From positions 1 to 57,649 of the forward strand of contig JABDDF010000008.1 of NCBI GenBank assembly GCA_013287745.1: a stretch of DNA of 57,649 nucleotides, given 5' to 3'. The translations under genes were made by a program, and so were the position numbers. The notes below the pieces were generated by a model. It was not told the origin of the DNA. It worked only from the letters and a program-made list of their open reading frames with translations, and made no database searches. Positions 8,678 to 16,235 of this stretch are shown piece by piece (within the stretch, counting starts at the first letter, position 1; each line of letters starts with the position of its first letter). Source of the stretch: Gammaproteobacteria bacterium (GTDB lineage: Bacteria; Pseudomonadota; Gammaproteobacteria; DSM-16500).

Positions 8678-9184
8678 ATGTCTGAATCATATATCGTTAT
8701 TGGAAAAATAGGCGCGACCCATGGCATCCATGGCTGGCTCAAAATCCATGCCTATACCGAAATTAAAGCCAATATTCTCAGCTACGATCCCTGGTATATC
8801 TCAGATCCGCAAGCGCAATGGCAGCCCCTATCACGAGAAGATAGCAAAGTAAGCGGCGATCTCATCCTTGCTAAATTTCCAGGACTCGATACGCCAGAAG
8901 AAGCACGCTTATTGACGGGTAAAGAAATCGCCATCACTCGCGGCCAATTACCCAAGCTAAAAAACAATGAATATTATTGGTCTGATTTAATTGGCTTGAC
9001 CGTGATTAACAAAACGGGTGAAGTCTATGGCAAGGTGATTTACCTCATCGAAACAGGCTCAAATGATGTCCTCGTGGTAAAAAATGAGAGTAAAGAACAG
9101 GCCATTCCCTTCCTCATGGGCAGCGTCATTCTTTCGGTGGATTTAATTCGAAAAGAAATTCATGTTGATTGGGAGTCGATCTAA
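8678..9184 (+). CDS. rimM: ribosome maturation factor RimM
   Basis: RimM helps assemble the head of the 30S subunit and binds uS19. The 168-residue protein has the N-terminal beta-barrel domain starting [15 protein letters not shown] (about 8-22) and a C-terminal PRC-barrel domain from [11 protein letters not shown] (about 99) to the end. Length and order are normal for the family. It is followed directly by trmD, whose ATG lies one base past the rimM stop. Confidence 0.95.
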   Translation: MSESYIVIGKIGATHGIHGWLKIHAYTEIKANILSYDPWYISDPQAQWQPLSREDSKVSGDLILAKFPGLDTPEEARLLTGKEIAITRGQLPKLKNNEYYWSDLIGLTVINKTGEVYGKVIYLIETGSNDVLVVKNESKEQAIPFLMGSVILSVDLIRKEIHVDWESI

Positions 9185-9185
9185 G

Positions 9186-9938
9186 ATGTGGTTTGGCATT
9201 GTTTCGCTATTTCCTGAGATGTTCCAAGCCTTGCATGCTGGCGTCACGGGCAAGGCCATTGCCAACCAAACTGTTAGTCTACATCATTGGAATCCCCGCG
9301 ATTTTGCCTCAGATAAACATCAATCTGTTGATGATCATCCCTATGGCGGCGGTCCTGGTATGATCATGATGGCAGAACCCTTAAAAGCTGCCATCAAAGC
9401 CGCAAAAGAGGCTAAGAAAGATAGCAAGGTGATTTATTTGTCCCCGCAAGGAAGGCGTTTTGATCAACAAGCTGCTGAAGAATTTGCCGCTTCTTCATCG
9501 CTTATTTTCCTTGCTGGACGCTATGAAGGCATTGATGAACGCATTATTGAAGAGGAAATAGATGAAGAATGGTCTGTGGGTGATTATGTCTTAACGGGCG
9601 GAGAATTAGCCGCCATGGTCATGATCGATGCGATTACCCGACTCTTGCCCGGCGTGGTCGGCGATGAAGATTCCATTACACAAGACTCCCTCACCTCAGG
9701 CTTATTAAAATATCCCCAATATACCCGCCCAGCCAGCCTTGGGGGTAAATCTATCCCCGAAGTCCTCTTGAGCGGCCACCATCAGCAAATTGAACATTGG
9801 CGTCTCAAGGCTTCTTTAGGCAAAACCTGGCTAAGACGGCCGGATTTATTGGCTAAAAAAGAGCTAAGCCCACTGGAAAATAAGTTATTAACAGAATTTA
9901 TTCATGAATTTAATACAATTTACTCGAAAAAAGACTAA
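9186..9938 (+). CDS. trmD: tRNA (guanine-N1-)-methyltransferase TrmD
   Basis: TrmD methylates G37 of tRNAs to prevent frameshifting and is a SPOUT knotted methyltransferase. The sequence shows [13 protein letters not shown] (about 50-62) and the trefoil-knot SAM site [18 protein letters not shown] (about 133-150). The true start is ATG 9186 ([13 protein letters not shown]), giving 250 residues; an upstream in-frame start would overlap rimM by 23 bases and add non-conserved residues. A GGAG lies ten bases upstream, inside the rimM end. Confidence 0.97.
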   Translation: MWFGIVSLFPEMFQALHAGVTGKAIANQTVSLHHWNPRDFASDKHQSVDDHPYGGGPGMIMMAEPLKAAIKAAKEAKKDSKVIYLSPQGRRFDQQAAEEFAASSSLIFLAGRYEGIDERIIEEEIDEEWSVGDYVLTGGELAAMVMIDAITRLLPGVVGDEDSITQDSLTSGLLKYPQYTRPASLGGKSIPEVLLSGHHQQIEHWRLKASLGKTWLRRPDLLAKKELSPLENKLLTEFIHEFNTIYSKKD

Positions 9939-9979
9939 AACTTATATAGAATCGCACGACTTGTTAGAGGAAGATCAAA

Positions 9980-10399
9980 ATGAGCAACAAAATTATTCAA
10001 GCATTAGAATCCGAATTAATGCCACAAAAGGTGATACCCACCTTTAAATCAGGTGACACTGTCGTCGTTCAAGTTAAGGTGAAAGAAGGCGAACGCGTCC
10101 GTTTACAATCCTTTGAAGGGGTTGTCATTGCCAAACGTAATCGTGGTTATCACTCATCCTTCACCGTACGTAAAATTTCTCATGGTGTTGGCGTTGAACG
10201 TGTTTTCCAAAGCTATAGCCCAGCGGTTGAGTCAGTAGAAGTCAAACGTCGTGGTGATGTGCGCCGCGCCAAACTCTATTACATGCGTGAATTAAGTGGT
10301 AAGGCTGCACGTATTAGAGAGAAGTTAGTGAGTAAAGAGACTAGCACTGCCGCAAGTGATTCAGCAAATAATAAAACAGATAAAGATTCTGCAGAGTAG
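9980..10399 (+). CDS. rplS: 50S ribosomal protein bL19
   Basis: bL19 lies at the 30S-50S interface. The 139-residue sequence contains the family core [34 protein letters not shown] and [21 protein letters not shown], then the basic [21 protein letters not shown]. The C-terminus carries a Ser/Thr/Asp/Lys-rich tail of about 20 residues beyond the usual end (115-120 aa), a common low-complexity extension. AGAGGAAG precedes the ATG. Last gene of the rpsP operon. Confidence 0.97.
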   Translation: MSNKIIQALESELMPQKVIPTFKSGDTVVVQVKVKEGERVRLQSFEGVVIAKRNRGYHSSFTVRKISHGVGVERVFQSYSPAVESVEVKRRGDVRRAKLYYMRELSGKAARIREKLVSKETSTAASDSANNKTDKDSAE

Positions 10400-10404
10400 C
10401 TTTA

Positions 10405-10496
10405 TTGCATAAACCCTTCTAGATGGAGCAAACCTCTGTCATTCCCGCGCAGGCGGGGATGACAGAGGTTTGCTCCATCTAGAAGGGTTTATGCAA
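10405..10496. repeat. long perfect hairpin after rplS (R6; probable terminator)
   Basis: TTGCATAAACCC at 10405 pairs with GGGTTTATGCAA ending at 10496, and the arms are complementary inward through CTTCTAGATGGAG and CTCTGTCATTCCC/GGGGATGACAGAG with a centre of CGCGCAGGC. The stem is about 40 base pairs. It lies six bases after the rplS stop and may end the operon transcript, though no T-run follows. The inner TGTCATTCCCGC motif is a common bacterial repeat seed. Confidence 0.8.
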
Positions 10497-10628
10497 ATTC
10501 TTTCGAAGACCGTTCTTAAGTAATACCACCATCGAAGAATTATCTTAATTGAGGAACTAATATAAATAAATGCATTCCCGTGAATCTAATACTGAGATAT
10601 TGCAAAACTTGGCGCATGCAGTCTCGGA

Positions 10629-10865
10629 GTAAACGTTCACGCTCTAATATGTAACGCCATTTGCAAGGACTCTGTCATGCCAGCCGCACGCTCTTTGTGC
10701 GAGGTGGCATCCAGGAAATTGTCTAAAACCGTAACAGATCACGTGGGATATTCTTCACAGGCATCCGCCGTTGCTTTGGCCTGTCATTCCCGCGTGAGCT
10801 GTTACCTAAAACCCTGGATGCCAGCTAAAAGCATGCTGGCATGACAGCGTGGCGTGAACGCTTAC
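10629..10865. repeat. composite of R3 repeat pieces bounded by a 12-base inverted repeat
   Basis: GTAAACGTTCAC at 10629-10640 and GTGAACGCTTAC at 10854-10865 are inverted repeats with one mismatch. Between them are a single R3 arm of the 'Cys-type' sequence (TGTCATGCCAGCCGCACGCT, near 10675-10720), a CTGTCATTCCCGCG fragment (about 10770) and an R3 arm of the 'Ala-type' (CTGGATGCCAGCTAAAAGCA, near 10812-10848). It looks like several repeat insertions piled on one another. The rest of the 10497-10853 gap shows no gene. Confidence 0.6.
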
Positions 10866-11144
10866 GTCTCGGATGATAATGTCGAAGAAGCGAAGAATCT
10901 ACTCACCTTACATCATATCAATCCTAATTATTATGTGCCTATAAAATTCGGAACGACATTCAAAGTCACAATAATTAAGAAGCATAATAAAAAAGTATAT
11001 CCACTTATATTTCTCCCAAGATCTGCAAACATGATTCAGTTGCTATTGGAACATGGAACAAACCCAAATTCTGAAGGAACAGAATCTTTTTATTCCAAGA
11101 GCGCAGGCGTCACGAAAGAGTATAAGTGCGGCGAATTCGAATAA
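10854..11144 (+). pseudogene. ankyrin-repeat gene relic
   Basis: An open stretch of 96 codons in which one ankyrin-type segment is recognisable (NMIQLLLEHGTNPN, about residues 62-75), preceded by a weaker helix pair (EEAKNLLTLHHINPNYY). The only start is GTG 10854, which lies inside a repeat-bounding inverted repeat and has no ribosome-binding site, so the original N-terminus is probably lost. The ORF also stops after less than two repeats. It is the only plus-strand candidate in an otherwise minus-strand accessory island. I read it as a decayed fragment of an ankyrin effector-like gene; a short expressed protein cannot be excluded. Confidence 0.4.
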
Positions 11145-11175
11145 GATGTAGTGCACCTGAGCTTGGTTATCATCA

Positions 11176-12624
11176 CTAAGCACTTGCGTCCAGATCAAAT
11201 CGAGCCTCACATTTCTTATCTAAATATTCTCGCACAATCAATAACAATTCCTGCCATAATCCCGCCGTCGGATCTGAATATTGCGTGAGCCCCAGTTTGT
11301 GTTCATCAAACAATTTTAATATTATTTCTATTTGTTCTATACGCCAGTTAATTTCTTCCAGCGGCACATCTTTTTTATAGATTGCACTCGCATTATTATA
11401 GATAATTGATAGCCTACGAGATTCATCTATTGTTTTGTTATTTGACGATGCAAATGCTTCTACCTTTTCCATGATAGTCTCAAGCAAGGTTTCATGCTCG
11501 ACTATTTTAGTTTCTTGAACTCGTGCATACTGGTTTTTTAGCTTAATATATTCTAAAAAAATCGGCATAAATTGCTCGCTCAGACGTGAGCAGCTAGTCA
11601 GACCATGATCATACTTATAGCAAGTGTCATGTTGATAGTCGATGCCCGACAAAGTATGAAGAAAATAAGCAACAGACCAGTTATCCTCAGCAACAAAACG
11701 ATAGAAAAAAGCGGTTCCTGCTGGGCCACGAAAATCTAAATAACGGTCAAGTGAGTTAATTATTTGCCCATTGAATAGCTTATCTGGATTCTGCGCCGTA
11801 TACCAAAGCCCATTACGATGCGCCATTCCCAAACAAGCCGTCATTCGCGTTTGTATGCTTTTTAAAATATGTAACACGACTAATTTATTTTTACGCCCCC
11901 TATAACGACCAAAAGCCTCATGATGGCTGTTGTATAACTCATAAGCTTCAATGAGTAATTTATCGTTAAAATGATAGCCCGTTTTGATTTCGTTTTGAGA
12001 TCGTAGATAATCATTAAATGTTTGAATGGCATTAATACAATCTTCATCTTTTTCTGATTGAGCAATCGCCGTAAAAATTTTATTTAATGCTTCAGAATCT
12101 TTTATCTCTCTTTCTCTTTCTGCTATTTGCCACCCTTTAGGAAATTGTTCCGCTCTTTGCGAGGCTATTTCCTTTTCACCATCTAGCCATAATCTCATCC
12201 AACCCTCAATCATCTCTACCATTTCCCTAAATTTGTCAGGATAGAGACTCCAATCTTTTGCACCTAATGCAATTTGATAAACAGTGCCATAAAGCAAACG
12301 GCCGCTAATATCACGCACTTTTTTTCTTTCATATATTACCCATGGGAATCGGTATATATAGTCCATGACGCGTTTCATATTCCCAAAGGCAGTATAATGC
12401 AGCGCTTCATTAATAATGAATTCATCAAGAAAGGGTTGGAAGATATTATTGTAGGTTTTGCATGTATTAGCCATTGCAGCTAATGTGCTTTTTGTTTCGA
12501 AATCAAACTGTAATCCTAGCATAGCAAAAAAATCATGGGGTAAATCAAGCAAGGAAGGCCTGTCTGTATCGTACAGGTTTCCCGTATGGTATGAGATTTC
12601 AAAGGGTTTTTTACGCTCTAACAT
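11176..12624 (-). CDS. large uncharacterised protein with F-box-like N-terminus
   Basis: A 482-residue protein of unknown function. Residues about 24-70 (LLDLPHDFFAMLG, then FETKSTLAAMANTCKTYNN) follow the F-box layout: L-P-x-[DE] helix, a second helix and a third helix with a conserved basic/aromatic end. F-box proteins recruit host SCF ubiquitin ligases and are common among Legionella and Coxiella effectors. The remainder is mostly helical, charged and without an obvious catalytic motif; no signal peptide or membrane segment is visible. ATG 12624 has AACGAGG upstream, the same ribosome-binding sequence as three other accessory genes here. A secreted effector role is inference. A chance resemblance of the N-terminus is possible. 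Confidence 0.55.
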   Translation of the reverse strand: MLERKKPFEISYHTGNLYDTDRPSLLDLPHDFFAMLGLQFDFETKSTLAAMANTCKTYNNIFQPFLDEFIINEALHYTAFGNMKRVMDYIYRFPWVIYERKKVRDISGRLLYGTVYQIALGAKDWSLYPDKFREMVEMIEGWMRLWLDGEKEIASQRAEQFPKGWQIAEREREIKDSEALNKIFTAIAQSEKDEDCINAIQTFNDYLRSQNEIKTGYHFNDKLLIEAYELYNSHHEAFGRYRGRKNKLVVLHILKSIQTRMTACLGMAHRNGLWYTAQNPDKLFNGQIINSLDRYLDFRGPAGTAFFYRFVAEDNWSVAYFLHTLSGIDYQHDTCYKYDHGLTSCSRLSEQFMPIFLEYIKLKNQYARVQETKIVEHETLLETIMEKVEAFASSNNKTIDESRRLSIIYNNASAIYKKDVPLEEINWRIEQIEIILKLFDEHKLGLTQYSDPTAGLWQELLLIVREYLDKKCEARFDLDASA

Positions 12625-12767
12625 GACAATGCCTCGTTATGTATTTGGTTTTTGGTTTTTTAATGGGGTTCAAAGCTTAAACTGGCATTATATAGAACAA
12701 TCATTAAGTGGGGCTTAAAGATACAGAATTTATGCAACTATTCACGCCCCCTGATCACACCTCCTGG

Positions 12768-12825
12768 AGCGCCTTTTGCGAGGGGAGAGGTCGACACGCG
12801 TTTTTTGCGTGGCGGGTGAGAGTTT
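12768..12825. repeat. degraded R1 palindrome fragment
   Basis: CTGGAGCGCCTTTTGCGAGG followed by GGAGAGG and later GGCGGGTGAGAG resemble one arm of the R1 element with several changes and an internal break. The opposite arm is missing. It lies in the 254-base gap between the F-box-like gene and the ribbon-helix-helix gene; nothing else is visible in that gap. Confidence 0.55.
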
Positions 12826-12878
12826 TAACGTGGTACGTACTTGAATGAAGCCCTAAAAAAACTATCGAGCCATTTTCC

Positions 12879-13103
12879 TTACCCACTTATTTTTAAGCCT
12901 GCAATTAAAATCTGCCTTTGCTTGCCATCTTTACCTTCAATAATGACCTTATCCCCATGCTCAACAGCGTTTACGAGCATATCGCTAATTTCAACCGCTC
13001 GCCTAACAGCGTCCGATCGACTAGGTGCGCGCACACGTTTTTGCAGGCTATCAATTTGTTCAAGTGTATATTCTTTCATTCTCACTGGTACGATAGTAGC
13101 CAT
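12879..13103 (-). CDS. ribbon-helix-helix (CopG/Arc-type) DNA-binding protein
   Basis: A 74-residue protein whose N-terminal half fits a ribbon-helix-helix fold: strand TIVPVRM (3-9), helix A TLEQIDSLQKRV (about 13-24), a turn, and helix B RSDAVRRAVEISDML (about 29-43). The R-S-D-A-V-R-x-A pattern is typical of CopG/Arc/MetJ repressors. The C-terminal GDKVIIEGKDGKQRQILI is a short beta extension. A perfect 16-base palindrome lies just upstream of its start, fitting autorepression. No toxin-like gene adjoins it, so it is either an orphan antitoxin or a stand-alone regulator of the accessory genes around it. Confidence 0.72.
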   Translation of the reverse strand: MATIVPVRMKEYTLEQIDSLQKRVRAPSRSDAVRRAVEISDMLVNAVEHGDKVIIEGKDGKQRQILIAGLKISG

Positions 13104-13123
13104 CTTATGTCTCTATCTAATTG

Positions 13124-13149
13124 TATTACAATTGTAATATAAACGTAAT
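13124..13149. promoter_or_regulatory. palindromic operator upstream of the RHH gene
   Basis: TATTACAATTGTAATA (13124-13139) is a perfect 16-base palindrome. A further GTAATA half-site at 13144-13149 follows the internal GTAATA (13134-13139) by exactly ten bases, one helical turn, as expected for cooperative binding of RHH dimers. It begins 21 bases upstream of the RHH start codon, where it would cover the promoter. Binding is inferred. Confidence 0.55.
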
Positions 13150-13173
13150 ACAGCAATCTAACAATAGAGCTTT

Positions 13174-15162
13174 CTACGTCTTTGACGTCTTACCCACTTG
13201 ACTAGCAAGCGAACCCAAGCTAAGCCCCTTTATTTTCAATGCACTATCCACAAATTCCTTGGTCACATTTCTCACCGCCTTATCCTGACACTTACTATCT
13301 AACAAACTCTGCAAAGATGGATTAACTTCCTTACTAGCTAGCAGCATCTTTGTCGTCCTTAAAACAGAAATGACATCATTCCACAGTTTGATCTCAGCAT
13401 CATTTGCACCAAACAAAGATGAAAATTTCGAGCCTTTTTGTTCTTCTTTTTTAGTTTCATATTCCTTTATTTTATAATTTATTTTTTCTAGTAATTCCGG
13501 TGTTGATGATGTCTCCCTGCCCTTTCTAAAAAAGCGAACTTCTGTCTTTGCTCGATTTTCGTTTTTCAAAAGCTCAGCAACTTCAAGATCCTCTTGCTGC
13601 AAATATTGATCAAGTCCGGCTGAATCAAAGCCTTTAATCAAGACATTCGCCATCTCCCCTTGTTTTAAAAACTGGGCAAGCTCTAAGGGAGTAAGTTCCA
13701 GCTCTCTACCTTCTGGTAAAAGTTGATAAGTCGCTTTCAAATCTAATCGAGCACCTGCTTTTATTAGACATTCAACCTGCTCTATCTGATTAGTTAAAAC
13801 AGCATGATGCAGCAAGGTACAATTAGCAGTATTGACAAGTTGGGATGGAACATAGTTAACTGCATCTCGTTCAGAAAATTTCAGGATTGGCATGGATAAA
13901 ATATTTGTCATTGATTCTAATTTATTAGACTTCATTATATAGATTTCGTTATTCATAATGACCATATTACGCAAATATTCTATCACTTCGGAAAATCTGC
14001 GCGGTACTTTTTCAAGAACCAAAACAATGGTATTAGTTTTCTTATCAAAATAATACAATTCACTATGAGCATGATCTGAGTTTGGAAGAGAGTCATTAGA
14101 AACTAATAGGTATCCCTTGTTTGTTTCGCATTTCGCTATCAACTTTTCCATTTTTTCTTTTTTATCTTCATCGTTCTGATATTTTATTCCGCCTAAACTA
14201 GTGTCCCCTAGATCTAAAAATCTTGTACTGGAAGGATAATGCATTTGTTGATTGATATCGCCATAGCTTAGGTAGTTTTCAAGAGGAGTTTGTTCTTTAT
14301 CGAGTCTGTTTCTTTCTAGCCAATAAAACAATCCAATACCTGTTTTTTTAAAATTAATTTTTTTAAATTGGATCTCTACTATTTTTCCTGCTAAATGATA
14401 CCAGCTTTTATTAGCAGAATAGGATTTGAAACCTATTTTATTTATTCCCATTTTATTTCTTTGCTCATCCATCGACACAAATGGTATTTTGTCAGATGAT
14501 TTAAATGCATTAATATTTGCAAATTTAGGATCTGATTTCCAAGAATCAAACACTTCTTTTAGCGTGGAATTATTTCGATCAGGAGAATACATCATGTAAA
14601 AATCATTTTCTGTTTTATGATTTATTACTTCCTGATTCGCCCCAGTAAAAAAATGATCCTCACCAGACAGGGAAATATTTTTTTCATGCTCTGGAAATAT
14701 GCTCGTATCAAAAAAATAACCTCCTTGACAAAGTAACAAAAATAATGAAAAACCATCCTTGAATAAAACTCGCGATGTAGAATCATCTTTGTCAGCATTT
14801 TTTACTTTATCGTCTAAGAGTTTTTGCATAAAGGCAGCAGCTTCTGCATGCTCAGCACCAGCCTCTGTCATGCCAGCCGCACGCTCTTTGTGCGAGGTGG
14901 CATCCAGAAGATCTTCAACCGCACACACTTCAATATCAACTCTTTCATTTTTGAAAACTGTTTGATAATATTCTTCGTGCTCTTTCAAACACCAAAATTT
15001 AATTGGATTAACTTCTTCTCCCTGCGCCGCCTGCTCTTGTAATTTTCTTGCTGTTTCAATGGGGCCAGCAATATCATGACCCGCAATGGCATAGATATTA
15101 TCTCGCGTTGGCGGACCAATCCACGCGTAATGGATGGTTTTGGAATGGGGAATGTCAGGCAT
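13174..15162 (-). CDS. TcdA/TcdB-like glycosyltransferase with ankyrin repeats (effector-like)
   Basis: A 662-residue protein. Its start, KTIHYAWIG (about 8-16), matches the first strand of DXD-sugar glycosyltransferases (IPKIIHxxWxG), and LCQGGYFFDTSIFP (about 142-155) matches the GGxYxDxD sugar/metal site, here with Asp-Thr-Ser. A C-terminal part (about 440-530) has ankyrin-type repeats (CTLLHHAVLTNQIEQVECLI, then LTPLELAQFLKQGEMANVLI). Glycosyltransferases of this type modify host proteins in Legionella-like pathogens and clostridia. No signal peptide is seen. ATG 15162 is preceded by AACGAGG. Codons at 14862-14909 consist of an R3 palindromic repeat arm, inserted in frame between the first strand and the DXD region. 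The last Ser of the metal motif is unusual, so activity is not certain. Confidence 0.62.
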   Translation of the reverse strand: MPDIPHSKTIHYAWIGPPTRDNIYAIAGHDIAGPIETARKLQEQAAQGEEVNPIKFWCLKEHEEYYQTVFKNERVDIEVCAVEDLLDATSHKERAAGMTEAGAEHAEAAAFMQKLLDDKVKNADKDDSTSRVLFKDGFSLFLLLCQGGYFFDTSIFPEHEKNISLSGEDHFFTGANQEVINHKTENDFYMMYSPDRNNSTLKEVFDSWKSDPKFANINAFKSSDKIPFVSMDEQRNKMGINKIGFKSYSANKSWYHLAGKIVEIQFKKINFKKTGIGLFYWLERNRLDKEQTPLENYLSYGDINQQMHYPSSTRFLDLGDTSLGGIKYQNDEDKKEKMEKLIAKCETNKGYLLVSNDSLPNSDHAHSELYYFDKKTNTIVLVLEKVPRRFSEVIEYLRNMVIMNNEIYIMKSNKLESMTNILSMPILKFSERDAVNYVPSQLVNTANCTLLHHAVLTNQIEQVECLIKAGARLDLKATYQLLPEGRELELTPLELAQFLKQGEMANVLIKGFDSAGLDQYLQQEDLEVAELLKNENRAKTEVRFFRKGRETSSTPELLEKINYKIKEYETKKEEQKGSKFSSLFGANDAEIKLWNDVISVLRTTKMLLASKEVNPSLQSLLDSKCQDKAVRNVTKEFVDSALKIKGLSLGSLASQVGKTSKT
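14862..14909 (-). repeat. R3 repeat arm captured in frame within a coding sequence
   Basis: The plus strand here reads TGTCATGCCAGCCGCACGCT... to ...GGTGGCATCCAG, the same sequence as the arms at about 10675-10720 and 54236-54276. On the coding strand it gives LDATSHKERAAGMTE in the glycosyltransferase/ankyrin protein, at about residues 86-100. The reading frame is kept on both sides. This is the situation described for Rickettsia palindromic elements, where repeats become part of proteins. Confidence 0.85.
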
Positions 15163-15238
15163 ATGATATCCTCGTTTATATTTTTTAGTTATATAATATA
15201 ATTATTGCATGTGTTCACGCGCTTATCTGCAAGGACTC

Positions 15239-15346
15239 TGTCATGCCAGCATGCTTTTAGCTGGCATCCAGTTCTAATTCCTGGATGCCAGCTAAAAGCA
15301 TGCTGGCATGACAAACTCCGCTGGCATGACAAACTCCGCTGGCATA
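15239..15346. repeat. R3 palindrome (complete) plus direct repeats
   Basis: TGTCATGCCAGCATGCTTTT at 15239 pairs with AAAAGCATGCTGGCATGACA ending at 15313 around a nine-base centre (TTCTAATTC). The right end is followed by two more AACTCCGCTGGCAT-type units to about 15346. The left flank GCAAGGACTC also precedes the copy at 10672, so a longer unit may move together. It lies between the glycosyltransferase/ankyrin gene and the RMD1 gene. Confidence 0.88.
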
Positions 15347-15356
15347 CATATGTTAA

Positions 15357-16187
15357 TTATACTATATGCAGCTGAAAAAGACTGATTAAAATCTCCACTA
15401 CAATCAACAAAATAATAATACTCTCCAACAAACTCGAATGCCGATGCTGCACTTGGCTATTCAAAATATCTAACAACTCTTGCAGCACATCTAACTTTTG
15501 ATTCAGTGCCATCACTCGACTTTCAATATCAAGAAATTTTTTCGTCATAATATAATAAGGCTCAACACCAGGATTACGCCAAAAAAATTCTGGCGTATCC
15601 AGATATTCAATATTGAGATTAATCGAACTACGCGCAATAAATATTTCACCAATGCGTTTAAAAATCGCGCGTCTTGATAAGGAAATAACACCGTGATTGG
15701 CAATTTCTTCTGGCAAATGATGATTGGCTTTAATCGTATCTTTAATCGCTTCTTCAAAGGCTGCTAATTTAATCGATTGCGCCAAGCCATATGAGATGGC
15801 AAATTTAATATGTGGTTCATTGCTATCTAAAGTGATAACATCAAGACGATAGCGTTCATTGGTATCAATATTAGCTTCATCGCCATAGTGATAAAAGAAA
15901 TGATCGGTTTCAATATGACGCAAGGGATGAAGAGAAAAATCTCGCACATATTCCAGTAATTTATCTTCATGTCCTTTTTTAAATCCCCAAGAAACAAAAG
16001 CGCCATGATTAAAAAAGAAAATATCACCAATTCGTTTTAAGTTGGTCACATGCAAGGCATCACGAGAAAGACGCGTATAATAGCCTTTTTTCTTGAAAAA
16101 ATGAGAAAGTCCTAATAAATCATAGCTATCCGCTGTGCAAAAAGAGACACAGCGTAGAAAAGAACGAAATGCCTTAATATTAGACAT
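15357..16187 (-). CDS. RMD1/YagE (DUF155) family protein
   Basis: A 276-residue protein with the DUF155 signature: DIFFFNHGAFVSWGF (about 57-71), then ITLDSNEPHIKFAISYGLAQS, the strongly conserved SRRAIFKRIGEIFIARSSIN and FFWRNPGVEPYYIMTKKFLD, and a final coiled coil with a C-terminal membrane anchor (LLESIIILLIVVEILISLFQ). In eukaryotes RMD1/RMND1 relatives are membrane proteins of mitochondria with roles in sporulation and mitochondrial translation; the bacterial role is unknown. ATG 16187 is chosen over an upstream TTG because AACGAGG lies seven bases before it. It follows the two giant genes after a 48-base gap. Confidence 0.88.
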   Translation of the reverse strand: MSNIKAFRSFLRCVSFCTADSYDLLGLSHFFKKKGYYTRLSRDALHVTNLKRIGDIFFFNHGAFVSWGFKKGHEDKLLEYVRDFSLHPLRHIETDHFFYHYGDEANIDTNERYRLDVITLDSNEPHIKFAISYGLAQSIKLAAFEEAIKDTIKANHHLPEEIANHGVISLSRRAIFKRIGEIFIARSSINLNIEYLDTPEFFWRNPGVEPYYIMTKKFLDIESRVMALNQKLDVLQELLDILNSQVQHRHSSLLESIIILLIVVEILISLFQLHIV

Positions 16188-16235
16188 AAATACCTCGTTA
16201 CTCTTACTCAAGATACTAGAAAGGCTGAATTAAAA

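Noticed and set aside
12879-13142. Complete toxin-antitoxin system
   Set aside because: The RHH protein is clear, but neither neighbouring frame resembles a toxin; the next upstream gene on the strand is the glycosyltransferase/ankyrin protein.
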